DNA of 64,000 nucleotides from Gammaproteobacteria bacterium (GCA_024644945.1 JAHEGU010000012.1:1-64000), one strand, 5' to 3'; counted from the stretch's first letter, positions 8,478 to 18,711 are shown. Translations and numbers: made by a program. The notes: a model not told the origin generated them from the sequence alone.

Positions 8478-11030
8478 CTATAATGATTTAGCCTTTTCAA
8501 CCATCTGAAAAACTTCTATCTGATCGCCAACCTTAATATCATTGTAGTTCTTAATTCCAATCCCGCATTCGAAACCATTTTTCACCTCTTGTACGTCATC
8601 TTTGAAACGTCGCAGTGAATCTATGGCGCCTTCGAAGATGACGATGTTATCCCTTAGCACCCTTACAGGAAGACTGCGTTTCACATAGCCCTCTAATACA
8701 TAGCACCCCGCGATGGCGCCAATTTTTGGAGCCCGGAATACATCGCGTACTTCTACTAGTCCAACGTGCTCTTCCTGAACAATTGGAGACAACATACCGG
8801 TCATGGCCGATTTCACAAGATCCACTACGTCATAAATGACGTTGTAATAATGGACATCAACTTCCTCTGACTCGATTAGCTTGCGTGCGGTTGCATCCGC
8901 TCGCACATTAAAACCAACAATGATTGCACCGGAGGCAAGGGCCAGGTTGACATCTGATTCATTGATTCCCCCCACCATACCGTGCACGACTTTGACTGTT
9001 ATTTCCTCGTTAGACAGTTTTTCCAGAGAATCCGTAAGTGCTTCAACCGAGCCCTGCACGTCGGCTTTAACTAAAAGATTAAGAGTTTGAAGTTCGCCCT
9101 CTTCCATCCTGTTGAACATGCTTTCCAGTTTTGCTTTTTGCTGGTGGGCAAGTTTTACTTCCTTGTACTTGCCTTGGCGATGCAGCGCAACCTCTCTCGC
9201 TTTTCGTTCGTCACTGACAGACACGATTTCATCCCCTGCAACCGGAACGCCCCCTAACCCCTGGATTTCTACAGGTGTCGAAGGTCCTGCCTCATTGACT
9301 GGCTTTCCTACATCGTCGAGCAATACTCTCACACGTCCGGACTCTCTACCGGCTAAAATAATGTCGCCTTTCTTGAGTAGACCCTCCTGAACCAAAACTG
9401 TGGCCACTGGGCCGCGACCTTTATCCAACCTGGCCTCGACTACCAATCCGGAGGCAGGTCCTGTATTACGGGCCTTCAAGTCAGCAACCTCTGCTTGCAG
9501 AAGCACAGATTCCAGCAGTCCATCTATACCCTGACCGGTCAGCGCAGAAACTTCATTCATTAATGTATCACCGCCCCACTCTTCCGAAATGACCTCGTGA
9601 TTTGACAGTTCTTGCTTAACGCGCTCTGGATCCGCCTGCTCGCGATCTATCTTGTTGATCGCCACGATAATAGGCACCTCAGCAGCTTTGGCATGACGGA
9701 TAGCTTCTATAGTTTGCGGTTTAACTCCATCGTCGGCAGCGACTACGAGGATGACCAGGTCGGTTGCACTGGCGCCACGTGCACGCATAGCAGAAAATGC
9801 TTCGTGTCCCGGCGTGTCTAAAAAGCAAATATCATTGCCATTAATACTCACTTTGTAGGCACCAATATGTTGGGTAATTCCACCTGCCTCCCCGGATGCC
9901 ACCTTAGTTTTTCGAAGGTAATCGAGCAACGAGGTTTTACCGTGATCAACGTGTCCCATCACAGTCACCACGGGCGCTCGCGGCATTGACTTATCATCTT
10001 CGCTTTTTGTTGCGGAGAGCATTGCCTCCGGATCTTCATCTGCGGCGGCAATACCGACATGTCCCATTTCTTCCACCAGTAACAAAGCTGTGTCCTGGTC
10101 CAGAATCTGATTGATTGTTACCATGGAACCCATAGACATCATGGTTTTAATCACTTCCCCTGCTTTGATTGACATTGCCTGAGCTAGCTCGCCAACGGTA
10201 ATAGTCTCAGGAACATGAATTTCATGAACTACCGGTGCGGTCGGTTTTGCGAATGCGTGCTGGTCAGCAACCGAAGAAGATATATTGCCTGGCTTCCGAC
10301 CAAGGGGGCGGCGAGGCCGTTCTCTTCGTCGTTTCGATGCGTGCAATTCCTGCCGTGCAGCGGGTTCCGGCTTGCCTTTACGCCCTTTTTTGCCACGTCG
10401 ATCATCTTCCTTAGGACGCGCTGGCTCTTTTGCGGCTGCAGTTTTTGGCTGAGTTTCTGGCTGCTTTTCTGCCAGCTCTTTTTCTACTTGGACATGCGCG
10501 GTAGTTTCGACTTCGACGCGCTCTTTTTCTAACCGTTCCTGCTCGTCTTTATCGCGCTGTTCCTGCTCCTGACGCTCTCTTTCTTCAGCGTCTTTGGCGG
10601 CTTTTTCTTCTTCCTCGCGTTTTTGTTGTTCCTGTTCCTGGCGCAGGCGCTCTGCCTCGATTTCCTCCTGCTTCTTTTGTTCTTCAAGCTCTATTTTTTT
10701 CTGTTCTTCAGCTTGTTCTGCTTCGAGGACGCTGCGTTTAACAAATGTGCGCTTCTTGCGAGTCTCAACATGGACAGTACGCGCGGCCCCAGTCCTAGAA
10801 GTCTGACGGATTTCGTTGGTTGTTTTACGCTTAAGCGTGATGCGCTGGCGTCCAGGTTGTTCCCTTGTGGTATCACCCTTTAAGAACTGGAGGAGCTTGA
10901 TCTTTTCACTGTCTTCCAATAAGTCATCTGCGCCTTTACCCTGGATACCGGCTTGGTCAAGCTGCTCGAGCAGTTTATCGATAGTGATACCGATTTGCTT
11001 TGCAAAGCTGCTAATTGTTACTTGTGACAT
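8478..11030 (-). CDS. infB: Translation initiation factor IF-2
   Basis: GTPase that brings initiator fMet-tRNA to the 30S subunit. 850 residues. Order seen: the N-terminal IF2N helical domain ([21 protein letters not shown]); a long highly charged Glu/Lys/Arg/Gln-rich linker (about residues 100-235) that would form an extended helix; a second IF2N domain; then the G domain with GHVDHGKT (about 356-363), DTPGHEAF and NKID; and domains II to IV ending in [15 protein letters not shown]. The linker's low complexity creates long antisense frames that are not genes. It lies 87 bp after nusA. The C-terminal C2 domain that binds fMet-tRNA is intact. Confidence 0.98.
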   Translation of the reverse strand: MSQVTISSFAKQIGITIDKLLEQLDQAGIQGKGADDLLEDSEKIKLLQFLKGDTTREQPGRQRITLKRKTTNEIRQTSRTGAARTVHVETRKKRTFVKRSVLEAEQAEEQKKIELEEQKKQEEIEAERLRQEQEQQKREEEEKAAKDAEERERQEQEQRDKDEQERLEKERVEVETTAHVQVEKELAEKQPETQPKTAAAKEPARPKEDDRRGKKGRKGKPEPAARQELHASKRRRERPRRPLGRKPGNISSSVADQHAFAKPTAPVVHEIHVPETITVGELAQAMSIKAGEVIKTMMSMGSMVTINQILDQDTALLLVEEMGHVGIAAADEDPEAMLSATKSEDDKSMPRAPVVTVMGHVDHGKTSLLDYLRKTKVASGEAGGITQHIGAYKVSINGNDICFLDTPGHEAFSAMRARGASATDLVILVVAADDGVKPQTIEAIRHAKAAEVPIIVAINKIDREQADPERVKQELSNHEVISEEWGGDTLMNEVSALTGQGIDGLLESVLLQAEVADLKARNTGPASGLVVEARLDKGRGPVATVLVQEGLLKKGDIILAGRESGRVRVLLDDVGKPVNEAGPSTPVEIQGLGGVPVAGDEIVSVSDERKAREVALHRQGKYKEVKLAHQQKAKLESMFNRMEEGELQTLNLLVKADVQGSVEALTDSLEKLSNEEITVKVVHGMVGGINESDVNLALASGAIIVGFNVRADATARKLIESEEVDVHYYNVIYDVVDLVKSAMTGMLSPIVQEEHVGLVEVRDVFRAPKIGAIAGCYVLEGYVKRSLPVRVLRDNIVIFEGAIDSLRRFKDDVQEVKNGFECGIGIKNYNDIKVGDQIEVFQMVEKAKSL

Positions 11031-11117
11031 GTCTAAATCTATTTCGCTGTCGGTTATCCTGATCTCAGGGTGTATGGCCTCATCAGACTGGCCTATATCT
11101 ATTAAATTCCGTACCTA

Positions 11118-12599
11118 TTATTCAAACCATGGCGCCCGGGCAGTCATGATCAGCTCACTTGCGCGTTCCTTGCTCATTTCCACCACATCCAGTACTTCGT
11201 CTAACGCGCACTCAGCAAGTTCCTCCATTGTCCTGACGCCACCTGCAGCCAGTGCTCGAGCAGTTTCTTCATCCATACCTTCCATGGTCAACAGATCTTC
11301 GCTTGGTTCTTTCTGTTCCTGCGAAGCGATTGCGCCGGTCAGCAGTGTATCCTGGGCCCGATTGCGCAGTTCATCGACGATCTCTTCTTCAAACTCTTCG
11401 ATATCGAGAAGCTCCTGCTTCGGTACATATGCAATTTCTTCAAGTGTATTAAAACCTTCTTGAGCCAGTATTGACGCAACGTTCTCGTCTATATCGAGCT
11501 GGCTCATAAAGGTAGCAACTAGCTCACGTTGTTCATTGTCCTGTTTCTCCGCTGCATCCTTATCTGTCATGAGATTAAGTTCCCAGCCGGTCAGCTCCGA
11601 AGCAAGACGAACATTCTGTCCGCCACGACCGATTGCGCGTGACAGGTTTTCCTCAGTGACGACAACGTCCATTTGGCGGGTTTCTTCGTCTACCAGAATC
11701 GATTCGACCTCCGCTGGAGCAAGTGCCTGTATAACAAACTCTGCGATGTTGTCGGACCACACGATAATATCGACCCGTTCTCCGGCAATTTCGTTTGACA
11801 CACTCTGAACGCGCGAACCACGAATTCCCACACATGCCCCAACTGGGTCGACATTGTTATCGTTGGATCGGACTGAGATCTTAGCTCGTGAGCCTGGATC
11901 GCGCGCGGCACCGAGAATCTCGATAATGCCTTCGCTGACTTCCGGCACTTCAAGTTTAAAAAGCTCAATCAAATAATCCGGTGACAGTCTACTTAGTATT
12001 AATTGGGGGCCACGGGCTTCATCGTCAATTTTCTCAAGCAGTGCGCGAATACGGTCGCCTGGCCGCAGGCCTTCACGAGGAATCATCCCACTTTTTGGTA
12101 ACATCGCTTCGGCGTCGCCAAGATCTATAATCGCGTTACCGCGCTCCATACGCTTTACAGTGCCGGATACCAAGGTGTTAACTTTGTCCGCATATCGTTC
12201 GGCGACCTGATTTCGCTCCGCTTCGCGCACTTTCTGCATGATTACCTGCTTAGCGGCCTGGGCAGCGATGCGGCCGAACTCAACTTTATCCATGGGCTCT
12301 TCGATCAGATCGCCAACGTCTATATCTTCACCGTTCTCGAGCGCTTCGGTAAGTGGAATCTGGGCACCGGGGAACTCAATCTCGGCGTCGTCCGGCACTA
12401 CTTCCCATACCCTGTAGGTGTCGTAGTCACCAGTTTCCCGGTGAATACTCACTCTAGCGTCGATATCCCCTGAATGCCATTTACGCGTTGCGGTCGCAAG
12501 CGCCGCCTCAATGGCCGAAAAGATAATTTCCTTTTCCAGGTCTTTCTCCCTGGAAACAACTTCTGCCATCAACAGAATTTCGTTATTTGTAATCGCCAT
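11118..12599 (-). CDS. nusA: Transcription termination/antitermination factor NusA
   Basis: RNA-polymerase-binding elongation factor controlling pausing, termination and antitermination. 493 residues. N-terminal polymerase-binding domain (MAITNNEILLMAEVVSREK), S1 domain (VSGTVKRMERGNAIIDLG), then KH domains (VGACVGIRGSRVQSVSNE and AIGRGGQNVRLASELTGW). Two C-terminal acidic helix-hairpin-helix repeats follow (about 365-490; NVASILAQEGFNTLEEIAY and ARALAAGGVRTMEELAE), as in gammaproteobacterial NusA that binds the alpha subunit. It sits between rimP and infB in the conserved order. The start at 12599 matches the family. Confidence 0.98.
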   Translation of the reverse strand: MAITNNEILLMAEVVSREKDLEKEIIFSAIEAALATATRKWHSGDIDARVSIHRETGDYDTYRVWEVVPDDAEIEFPGAQIPLTEALENGEDIDVGDLIEEPMDKVEFGRIAAQAAKQVIMQKVREAERNQVAERYADKVNTLVSGTVKRMERGNAIIDLGDAEAMLPKSGMIPREGLRPGDRIRALLEKIDDEARGPQLILSRLSPDYLIELFKLEVPEVSEGIIEILGAARDPGSRAKISVRSNDNNVDPVGACVGIRGSRVQSVSNEIAGERVDIIVWSDNIAEFVIQALAPAEVESILVDEETRQMDVVVTEENLSRAIGRGGQNVRLASELTGWELNLMTDKDAAEKQDNEQRELVATFMSQLDIDENVASILAQEGFNTLEEIAYVPKQELLDIEEFEEEIVDELRNRAQDTLLTGAIASQEQKEPSEDLLTMEGMDEETARALAAGGVRTMEELAECALDEVLDVVEMSKERASELIMTARAPWFE

Positions 12600-12697
12600 A
12601 ATCTTTCGATACTTAAAAATTAACTAAACAGTAATACTCTGTAACGGTATGAAAACCGTCGCAGGATTTACTCATATGTTTACGAGTGATCATCAAT

Positions 12698-13159
12698 TCA
12701 ACGCCTAGCTTCGAATACTGGTTCCAGCCGCGCCGACTCCATCAGCTCATACGGAAGTTCATAGCTTTCACCGTCTGTTTCAAGCACAACCTGGGTATCG
12801 TCGGCTTGAATCAGCTTTCCGGTGAATCGCCTTCTACCCAATATATGGGTATGCATGACAATCTTTGCCAGCTCCCCTGCAAATTTTTGAAAATGCTCAG
12901 GCTTTACCAGAGGGCGGTCCAGACCCGGCGATGAAACCTCTAATGTATAGGCGTTTTTAAGCGGATCTTCGACATCAAGAATAAGACTGACTTGTCGACT
13001 CACAGTTTCACAATCATCAACCTCGATCCCGCCTGGTGCATCAATATATAGCCGCAGAATTCCGCCTCCTGGACCGGCAAACTCGATATGCAAAAGCTCA
13101 TAACCCAGGGACTCCACCGAAGGTTCCAGTAACGCTCTCAGTTGTTCAATATTCAGCAT
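12698..13159 (-). CDS. rimP: Ribosome maturation factor RimP
   Basis: Assembly factor for the 30S subunit. 153 residues, with the RimP opening LRALLEPSVESLGYELLHIEF, the core LRLYIDAPGGIEVDDCETVSRQVS, and YTLEVSSPGLDRPL, which is diagnostic. The C-terminal SH3-like domain follows (GRRRFTGKLIQADD). First protein gene after the initiator tRNA and the two hairpins at 13219-13347, matching the metY-rimP (yhbC)-nusA layout known from E. coli. Confidence 0.96.
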   Translation of the reverse strand: MLNIEQLRALLEPSVESLGYELLHIEFAGPGGGILRLYIDAPGGIEVDDCETVSRQVSLILDVEDPLKNAYTLEVSSPGLDRPLVKPEHFQKFAGELAKIVMHTHILGRRRFTGKLIQADDTQVVLETDGESYELPYELMESARLEPVFEARR

Positions 13160-13218
13160 ATCTCTTCACCGACCTATCTCGCTCTCGCAAGACGTCAAGT
13201 TGCATTTTCTCCGGCCAC

Positions 13219-13241
13219 AAAAAATGGGCCCTTGGCCCATT
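13219..13241 (-). terminator. Hairpin terminator/attenuator before rimP
   Basis: Perfect 8-bp arms AATGGGCC/GGCCCATT with a 3-base loop (13223-13241), followed on the minus strand by a short T run (13222-13219). It lies between the initiator tRNA and rimP and would let only part of transcription continue into the operon. Confidence 0.65.
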
Positions 13242-13319
13242 GCAAACAGTCTCCGAAGATGTGCGTGCAAATCCGGCCTGACGAACCTGCACAACCCCAA
13301 CACATCATCGGCCGTCCGT

Positions 13320-13347
13320 AAAAACAAAACCCCGCATACAGCGGGGT
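13320..13347 (-). terminator. Intrinsic terminator after initiator tRNA
   Basis: Perfect 7-bp GC-rich arms ACCCCGC/GCGGGGT with a 5-base loop (13329-13347), then on the minus strand a T-rich tract TTTGTTTTTA (13328-13320). It starts 25 bp past the tRNA 3' end. This is the first of two tandem terminator-like hairpins ahead of rimP. Confidence 0.8.
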
Positions 13348-13371
13348 CGTATTCCTACCTGACGGTAAAAT

Positions 13372-13448
<77 letters not shown>

Positions 13449-13459
13449 TCAGGGGCCGG

Positions 13460-13489
13460 ATTTTAGCTCATTCAAACAGTAATTTACAA
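13460..13489 (-). promoter_or_regulatory. Promoter of initiator tRNA
   Basis: On the minus strand: -35 TTGTAA (13489-13484), an 18-bp spacer, and -10 TAAAAT (13465-13460). A GC-rich stretch CCGGCCCC follows, as in stringently controlled stable-RNA promoters. The tRNA begins 11 bp downstream of the -10. Confidence 0.7.
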
Positions 13490-13584
13490 TCGAAAATTGA
13501 ATTAAAACAAAGCGCTGCGCCAGCTAAATTATCTACGTCTACACCGCATAGCTATTCGGATTAATTCAACATTTGTCGGCTAAA

Positions 13585-13606
13585 CAATTGATTTTTAAAT
13601 CAATTG
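13585..13606. repeat. Perfect AT-rich palindrome downstream of cysS
   Basis: Two 10-bp arms, CAATTGATTT and AAATCAATTG, separated by TT. It lies 49 bp past the cysS stop. It could be a weak 3'-end hairpin or a protein-binding palindrome; it lacks the GC stem and T run of a standard terminator. Confidence 0.5.
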
Positions 13607-13654
13607 AAAATTGCTTATCAGGACGGTCCGATCGGCTACTAGCACTTAGCTTGG

Positions 13655-15028
13655 TCATGCACGTTTGACCTGGGTGCCTTCAGGACCGTCTTCGATTTCA
13701 TAGCCCAGTTCGATGATCTGATTTCTAAGGGCATCCGCGCGCGCCCACTCCTTGTTTTTACGCGCTATTTTTCGTTCCTCCGCCATCTGCAGGACGGCGT
13801 CCGGAACTTCTTGTCGTTGTGGTATCCAGTTCGCAAGATCGAGTCCAAGTACCTGGTCCATTGCCAGTATAGTGGCTTTTTTAACTTGGTCGGGTAACGG
13901 CTCCTTTACCAGGCCCCAGACTATTGCAAGCGCCTTGGATGTGTTCAGGTCTCGAGCTACTTCCTGTTGAAATCTGCTCAGCCAGTCTGAATCTACTTTA
14001 TCCACTGCGCCCCATCCGTGCACACAGGCTCGCAGACGATTTAAAGCGGTGACTGCGCTGTCCAGGCTCTCCCAGGTAAATTTCAGATCACTGCGATAGT
14101 GGGCGGTGAGGCACAAATAACGGTAGGCCAGTGGATCGTAGCCCTTGTCGAGCAGGGTCTGCAGACGCAGAAACTCTCCCGCAGACTTTGACATTTTATC
14201 CTGGTCAGTCTCTAGAAAATATCCATGCAGCCAATAGTTAGCAAGGTGGGTACCGTGACAGGCTTCCGATTGCGCAATTTCATTGGAATGGTGCACGGGA
14301 ATATGATCCTTACCCCCGCAATGAATATCAAATAAATGGCCGAGAAACTTAACCGACATGGCAGAACATTCGATATGCCAGCCTGGAAACCCGACGCCCC
14401 AGGGACTATCCCATTCCATTTGGCGCTTCTGATTTTGCGGGCTAAATTTCCAAAGTGCGAAATCAGTGGCATTACGCTTTTCTCCATGTTCTACCCGGGA
14501 CCCTGATTTAAGTCCTTCCGCATCCAGTCTGGCAAGGCGACCGTAGTGTTCCAGCTTCGAGGTATCGAAGTACACTCCGTCACTGGTAATATAGGTATAG
14601 CCGGCGCTCTCAATCGTCTGGATGTCCTGAATCTGCTCGGCAATGTGATCTGTTGCGCGGCACCAAGTGACTGGTTCCAGAATATTTAACAACTGCAGAT
14701 CAGTTTTGAATGCCTGGGTATATAGCTCAGCTATTTCCCATGCACTTTTTCCGGTACGCTGGGCGCCCTTTTCCATTTTATCTTCGCCGGTATCGGCGTC
14801 AGAGGTCAGGTGGCCTACGTCAGTGATATTCACTACATGATTGACGGTGTAGCCAGCCATTTCTAGAGTTCGGCGTAATACATCCTCAAACACATATGTC
14901 CTGAGGTTGCCGATATGCGCGTAGTCATAGACGGTAGGGCCACATGCGTACATGCCGACCTGCCCGGGCTTTAACGGCTTGAATTCCCTTAAGCTCCGGG
15001 TGTAGGTGTCGTACAGTTCTATTTTCAT
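13655..15028 (-). CDS. cysS: Cysteinyl-tRNA synthetase
   Basis: Class I aminoacyl-tRNA synthetase charging tRNA-Cys. With the start at 15028 (MKIELYDTYTRS) it has 457 residues, the family norm; a further upstream ATG at 15109 adds 27 non-family residues and would run into the divergent lpxH. Seen: CGPTVYDYAHIGNLR with the HIGH signature, the zinc-binding set (Cys in ACGPTV, and the FPGWHIECSAM, CGGKDH region), KMSKSAGEF, and a C-terminal helical anticodon-binding domain. Divergent from lpxH across a 90-bp control region. Confidence 0.97.
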   Translation of the reverse strand: MKIELYDTYTRSLREFKPLKPGQVGMYACGPTVYDYAHIGNLRTYVFEDVLRRTLEMAGYTVNHVVNITDVGHLTSDADTGEDKMEKGAQRTGKSAWEIAELYTQAFKTDLQLLNILEPVTWCRATDHIAEQIQDIQTIESAGYTYITSDGVYFDTSKLEHYGRLARLDAEGLKSGSRVEHGEKRNATDFALWKFSPQNQKRQMEWDSPWGVGFPGWHIECSAMSVKFLGHLFDIHCGGKDHIPVHHSNEIAQSEACHGTHLANYWLHGYFLETDQDKMSKSAGEFLRLQTLLDKGYDPLAYRYLCLTAHYRSDLKFTWESLDSAVTALNRLRACVHGWGAVDKVDSDWLSRFQQEVARDLNTSKALAIVWGLVKEPLPDQVKKATILAMDQVLGLDLANWIPQRQEVPDAVLQMAEERKIARKNKEWARADALRNQIIELGYEIEDGPEGTQVKRA

Positions 15029-15076
15029 TGACCGCGCGTCGAGATGTATCTGATTGCCATGGTGTCGGGGTCGCGA

Positions 15077-15085
15077 TGGTACAAT
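15077..15085 (+). promoter_or_regulatory. Extended -10 promoter for lpxH
   Basis: TGG directly followed by TACAAT (15080-15085), an extended -10 element, in the cysS/lpxH divergent gap. No good -35 at 17 bp. It would start transcription about 25 bp before the chosen GTG. Confidence 0.4.
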
Positions 15086-15118
15086 AATCCTCTGCGCCTT
15101 GCATGCCATCCTGTCACC

Positions 15119-15835
15119 GTGACCATCGCTTTTATATCAGACTTACACCTTACGCCCGATCGACCCGTATCCACTCGGCTGTTTGAAGACTTTATTGCCG
15201 ATGCAGGGCATTTTCTGAATCAGTTATATATCCTCGGAGACCTGTTCGAATACTGGATAGGTGACGACGGCACAGAATTGCTAGGCCATGAAAGCGTTGA
15301 AGCGGCCATTCGTAAAACTGTAGAAAATGGAACAGAGGTATTTTTCCTGCATGGCAATCGCGATTTTCTGGTGGGAAAGTTGTTTGCTGAACGCACTGGT
15401 TGCGTTTTATTACCGGATCCAGTGGTCATTGAGCCAGACCAGACACGAATTCTCCTGACGCACGGTGATGCTCTGTGTACAGACGATGTAGAGCACCAGG
15501 AGGCGCGGAGAGAAATGTTATCTTCTAAATGGAAAATGGCATTTCTCAAAAAAACTCTGGACCAACGCTACCAAACGGCTGGTAACCTGAGACAGCAAAG
15601 TGAGAAAAGCAAACAGAGTAAATCCATGGAAATTATGGATGTGAACCAACAGGCTGTAGAAACGCTGATGCAAGATCACGATGTCGACATCATGATTCAT
15701 GGCCACACTCACAATCCGGCGGCTCATGAGTTCACCTCGGATGGGAAGTTAAAAAGGCGCTTCGTTCTGGGTGACTGGTATACCCAGAAAAGCGCAATTT
15801 TTTACAATGATGGGAAGCTGGTGTTAAGACGCTGA
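15119..15835 (+). CDS. lpxH: UDP-2,3-diacylglucosamine diphosphatase
   Basis: Metallophosphoesterase of the lipid A pathway that hydrolyses UDP-2,3-diacylglucosamine to lipid X and UMP on the inner face of the cytoplasmic membrane. 238 residues from the GTG at 15119 (TIAFISDLHL); an ATG at 15044 would add 25 residues overlapping cysS. Motifs in order: ISDLHL, GDLFEYWIGDD, HGNRDF, LTHGDALC, HGHTHNP, all metal ligands present. It marks the organism as having lipid A. It converges with purF across the telomere-type repeat. Confidence 0.95.
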   Translation: MTIAFISDLHLTPDRPVSTRLFEDFIADAGHFLNQLYILGDLFEYWIGDDGTELLGHESVEAAIRKTVENGTEVFFLHGNRDFLVGKLFAERTGCVLLPDPVVIEPDQTRILLTHGDALCTDDVEHQEARREMLSSKWKMAFLKKTLDQRYQTAGNLRQQSEKSKQSKSMEIMDVNQQAVETLMQDHDVDIMIHGHTHNPAAHEFTSDGKLKRRFVLGDWYTQKSAIFYNDGKLVLRR

Positions 15836-15853
15836 ATGAATCCTAAGTCTAGG

Positions 15854-15895
15854 CCTAACCCTAACCCTAACCCTAACCCTAACCCTAACCCTAAC
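15854..15895. repeat. Seven exact tandem CCTAAC hexamers (vertebrate-telomere-type repeat)
   Basis: Seven uninterrupted copies of CCTAAC (equivalently TTAGGG on the minus strand), with degenerate flanking units at about 15842-15853. It lies between the convergent lpxH and purF ends. On the minus strand each unit reads GGT TAG in the purF frame, so the last PurF residue (Gly) and its stop codon come from the first unit, and the following units give further in-frame stops. The minus strand has six GGG runs, enough for a G-quadruplex in the purF mRNA tail. Confidence 0.97.
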
Positions 15896-17423
15896 CTTGT
15901 GCAGCCTGCACGTCAGTAATTTCCGAAAGATCTAATTCGCCTTTATCGCCATCTGCCTTGGCATGGTCATTTCGCGAGCTGTCGACCAGTTCCAAATAGG
16001 CCGCAGTGACATCACCAGTGACATACTTTCCGCTAAAACACGAGGTATCGAATTCTTTCAGATTTCGATTGCAGCTCGATACGGCTTCCACCATATCATC
16101 AAGATCCTGATACAGTAGTTTATCGGCACCGATCTGCTGACAGATTTCCTTATCGGTGCGGTTGTGCGCGACCAATTCTGAAGCCGACGGCATGTCGATT
16201 CCATATACATTGGGATAACGCACGGGCGGTGCCGCAGAGGCAAAATATACTTTTCGAGCACCGGCATCTCGAGCCAGCTCAATGATCTTTGATGAGGTGG
16301 TTCCGCGCACGATCGAGTCGTCCACCAATAACACATTTTTATCGCGAAACTCGGCTTCGATAGCATTAAGTTTCTGACGCACGGATTTCTTGCGTTCTGC
16401 CTGGCCAGGCATAATAAATGTTCGCCCGATGTAACGGTTCTTGATAAAGCCCTCGCGGTACGATACCCGCATATCCTTGGCCATTTCAAGCGCAGCCGTG
16501 CGGCTGGTGTCGGGAACTGGAATGATTACATCGATATCGTGGTCCGGCCATTCACGCAGCAGTTTCTTACCTAATTGTTTGCCCATTTCCATACGGGACT
16601 TATAGACCGACACATTGTCAATTATAGAATCTGGTCGAGCCAGATATACATATTCAAAAATGCAGGTGTTATATCGAGTATTAGCGGCACAGATCTGTTT
16701 ATGGACATTTCCTTCCATATCGATAAAGATCGCTTCACCCGGGGCCACATCCCGCTCCCGTTCGTATCCGATTACGTCCAGTGCAACGCTTTCACTGGCA
16801 AACATATGTGCATCTTGGCCGTTATTTTGCCGAGTGCCATAAATAAGCGGCCGGATGCCAAAAGGGTCACGAAATGCCACGATCCCCACGCCGACAATCA
16901 TGGTAATGACAGCATAGGCGCCTTTACAGCGTTCCATCACTCCACTGACTGCTTGAAAAACATCGCCGGCTTCCGGGCGCAGGCTTGAACCGCCAATTGC
17001 GTCGCGCAATTCGTGTGCGTAGATGTTTAAAATGATCTCTGAATCCGATGTGGTGTTTAACTGACGCAGGTCCTGCTTAAACAGCTCATCGCGCAATGGC
17101 TCGGCATTGATCAGGTTGCCGTTGTGAGCCAGAGCCAGTCCAAATGGAGAGTTCACATAAAAAGGCTGGGCTTCGGCGCGAGAATCACATCCAGCTGTGG
17201 GGTATCGGGCGTGTCCAATTCCCATATTACCTTTCAGCTGCATCATATGACGGGTGTGAAAAACGTCTCGCACCAGCCCATTATCTTTGCGCAAGAAAAC
17301 CCTGTTTCCGTCACTGGTTATGATTCCTGCCGCATCCTGGCCTCGGTGTTGCACCACCGTCAGTCCATCGTAGAGTTGCTGGTTCACGCGCTCTGAATCC
17401 AGGATGCCAACGATTCCGCACAT
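15891..17423 (-). CDS. purF: Amidophosphoribosyltransferase
   Basis: First committed step of de novo purine synthesis: transfers glutamine amide nitrogen to PRPP to give phosphoribosylamine. 510 residues. After Met removal the N-terminal Cys of MCGIVGIL is the glutaminase nucleophile. The class II amidotransferase domain ([30 protein letters not shown]) is followed by the type I phosphoribosyltransferase domain with [14 protein letters not shown]. It lies 2 bp after cvpA, the usual gammaproteobacterial pairing. The stop codon lies inside the telomere-type hexamer tract. Confidence 0.98.
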   Translation of the reverse strand: MCGIVGILDSERVNQQLYDGLTVVQHRGQDAAGIITSDGNRVFLRKDNGLVRDVFHTRHMMQLKGNMGIGHARYPTAGCDSRAEAQPFYVNSPFGLALAHNGNLINAEPLRDELFKQDLRQLNTTSDSEIILNIYAHELRDAIGGSSLRPEAGDVFQAVSGVMERCKGAYAVITMIVGVGIVAFRDPFGIRPLIYGTRQNNGQDAHMFASESVALDVIGYERERDVAPGEAIFIDMEGNVHKQICAANTRYNTCIFEYVYLARPDSIIDNVSVYKSRMEMGKQLGKKLLREWPDHDIDVIIPVPDTSRTAALEMAKDMRVSYREGFIKNRYIGRTFIMPGQAERKKSVRQKLNAIEAEFRDKNVLLVDDSIVRGTTSSKIIELARDAGARKVYFASAAPPVRYPNVYGIDMPSASELVAHNRTDKEICQQIGADKLLYQDLDDMVEAVSSCNRNLKEFDTSCFSGKYVTGDVTAAYLELVDSSRNDHAKADGDKGELDLSEITDVQAAQG

Positions 17424-17425
17424 AA

Positions 17426-17923
17426 TCAGGTTACCTTAGGACGAAAATTCTCAACGATATCTTGTGGCATCAAGGATAGCAGGAAGTCCGTTACCGGTGT
17501 GAAATATCCAACCAGTTTTGATTCCTGCCACCAGGGTTGAGTGGCGAAGTCTATATAAACGCCGGCTAATATCAGTAAAGCGATGATTATGACGCCCCTG
17601 GCGACGCCAAATAATCCGCCAAGAGATCGGTCGATACCGGTGATCCCGGCCAAGGCAAATAATCGGTAGATCAGGTAACTGATGATGGAGACGAGTATGA
17701 GTACTACAACAAAAATTCCGGCAAATGCCGCAACGACTCGCAGTGGCGGCTGGCTGATATAAGGCTCCAGGTAAGTCGCACCCATTTCAGCAAATGTCCA
17801 GGCGACAAACACTGCAATAATCCACGATGCCAGGGACAGGATTTCACGAACAAACCCGCGGAAAATTCCAATCAAGATCGAGACAAGCAGAATGACAATA
17901 ATAGCAATATCAACCGGGCTCAT
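17426..17923 (-). CDS. cvpA: CvpA family membrane protein
   Basis: Inner-membrane protein of 165 residues with four predicted hydrophobic segments ([68 protein letters not shown]). The family signature [12 protein letters not shown] and the [15 protein letters not shown] loop are present. In E. coli CvpA is needed for colicin V production and envelope robustness; its biochemical role is unsettled. Between dedD and purF, the standard arrangement, and nearly touching purF. Confidence 0.94.
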   Translation of the reverse strand: MSPVDIAIIVILLVSILIGIFRGFVREILSLASWIIAVFVAWTFAEMGATYLEPYISQPPLRVVAAFAGIFVVVLILVSIISYLIYRLFALAGITGIDRSLGGLFGVARGVIIIALLILAGVYIDFATQPWWQESKLVGYFTPVTDFLLSLMPQDIVENFRPKVT

Positions 17924-17939
17924 GGTGGGCTAAGATCAG

Positions 17940-18668
17940 TTAGGAGCTGGTTCGGGTAACGTAACCTTTTTCGCCGGTCAAAGACTTCAAGCGATCGCTG
18001 ATCTTGTCGGCGGTTTCCCTTTTGGCATACGGCCCAAGCCATACTCTTGTTGATGGACCAAGTGATGTGCTGACCGATGTGGTTTTTGGTTTGAAGCCGC
18101 TGTTGGTTAACATGGAAGAAACCGAATCGACATTATCTTTCTTGGAGAAAGTTCCTACCCTTACTACCCAACCTTCGAGGTTTTGTTCTTCAGGTATTTT
18201 GGCAACCTGTTCAGGTTGTTTTTCCTTTGTCGCTTCGGGTGTCTGCTCTTGTTTTGGTTTTTTCTCGTTTTCTGGAGTCTGAGAAGGGGTGGTCTCAGCG
18301 GTTTTTGCTGGCTCTTGAGTCATCACCAAAGCAGTTTTAGTGCTGCTTTCTTCGGATGTTTGCTGCGCTGGCTGTGATTTAGTCAAATCAAGCAGAGCGG
18401 GTCTATTATCGTCGATGACGGTCGCTTCGGATTGCTCAATATCACCAACATCGCCATTAACGTTGTTAATGTTGAGTGGCACGATTTTCGAGCGAAATGT
18501 CTTGTTTCCCGACTGTTGGGCTTGAAGTTCAGCGTTATTGGCTTCAAGGGAAGGCTGAGATAACAGCAGAGGGATGACGACGACAGCCAACATCACCATG
18601 ATAATTGCACCCGTGAGCCTGTGTTTGAGCTCGTACTCAGGTACTGGCTTAGTGACAGATTTGTTCAT
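17940..18668 (-). CDS. dedD: SPOR-domain protein, DedD-like
   Basis: 242-residue single-pass inner-membrane protein. Short basic cytoplasmic N-terminus (ELKHRLTGAI), one transmembrane helix (IIMVMLAVVVIPLLL), a long low-complexity Thr/Glu/Lys/Gln/Pro linker (about 70-165), then a C-terminal SPOR domain (EGWVVRVGTFSKKDNV to LTGEKGYVTRTSS). The SPOR domain binds denuded septal peptidoglycan. The same architecture and place (folC-dedD-cvpA) characterise the cell-division protein DedD. The linker's codon bias produces open antisense frames that are not genes. Confidence 0.9.
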   Translation of the reverse strand: MNKSVTKPVPEYELKHRLTGAIIMVMLAVVVIPLLLSQPSLEANNAELQAQQSGNKTFRSKIVPLNINNVNGDVGDIEQSEATVIDDNRPALLDLTKSQPAQQTSEESSTKTALVMTQEPAKTAETTPSQTPENEKKPKQEQTPEATKEKQPEQVAKIPEEQNLEGWVVRVGTFSKKDNVDSVSSMLTNSGFKPKTTSVSTSLGPSTRVWLGPYAKRETADKISDRLKSLTGEKGYVTRTSS

Positions 18669-18711
18669 ACTTGGAAATGGTTCCTGTCCGGGCTAGCTGA
18701 ACACTGCCGGT

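Noticed and set aside
8083-11463. Several long rightward frames antisense to infB, rbfA and nusA
   Set aside because: They mirror the low-complexity charged linker and regular codon bias of the true genes and show no protein-like pattern.
13449-15118. T-box, SAM or other riboswitch near cysS or lpxH
   Set aside because: No specifier hairpin, T-box sequence or other conserved riboswitch core could be recognised in the leaders.
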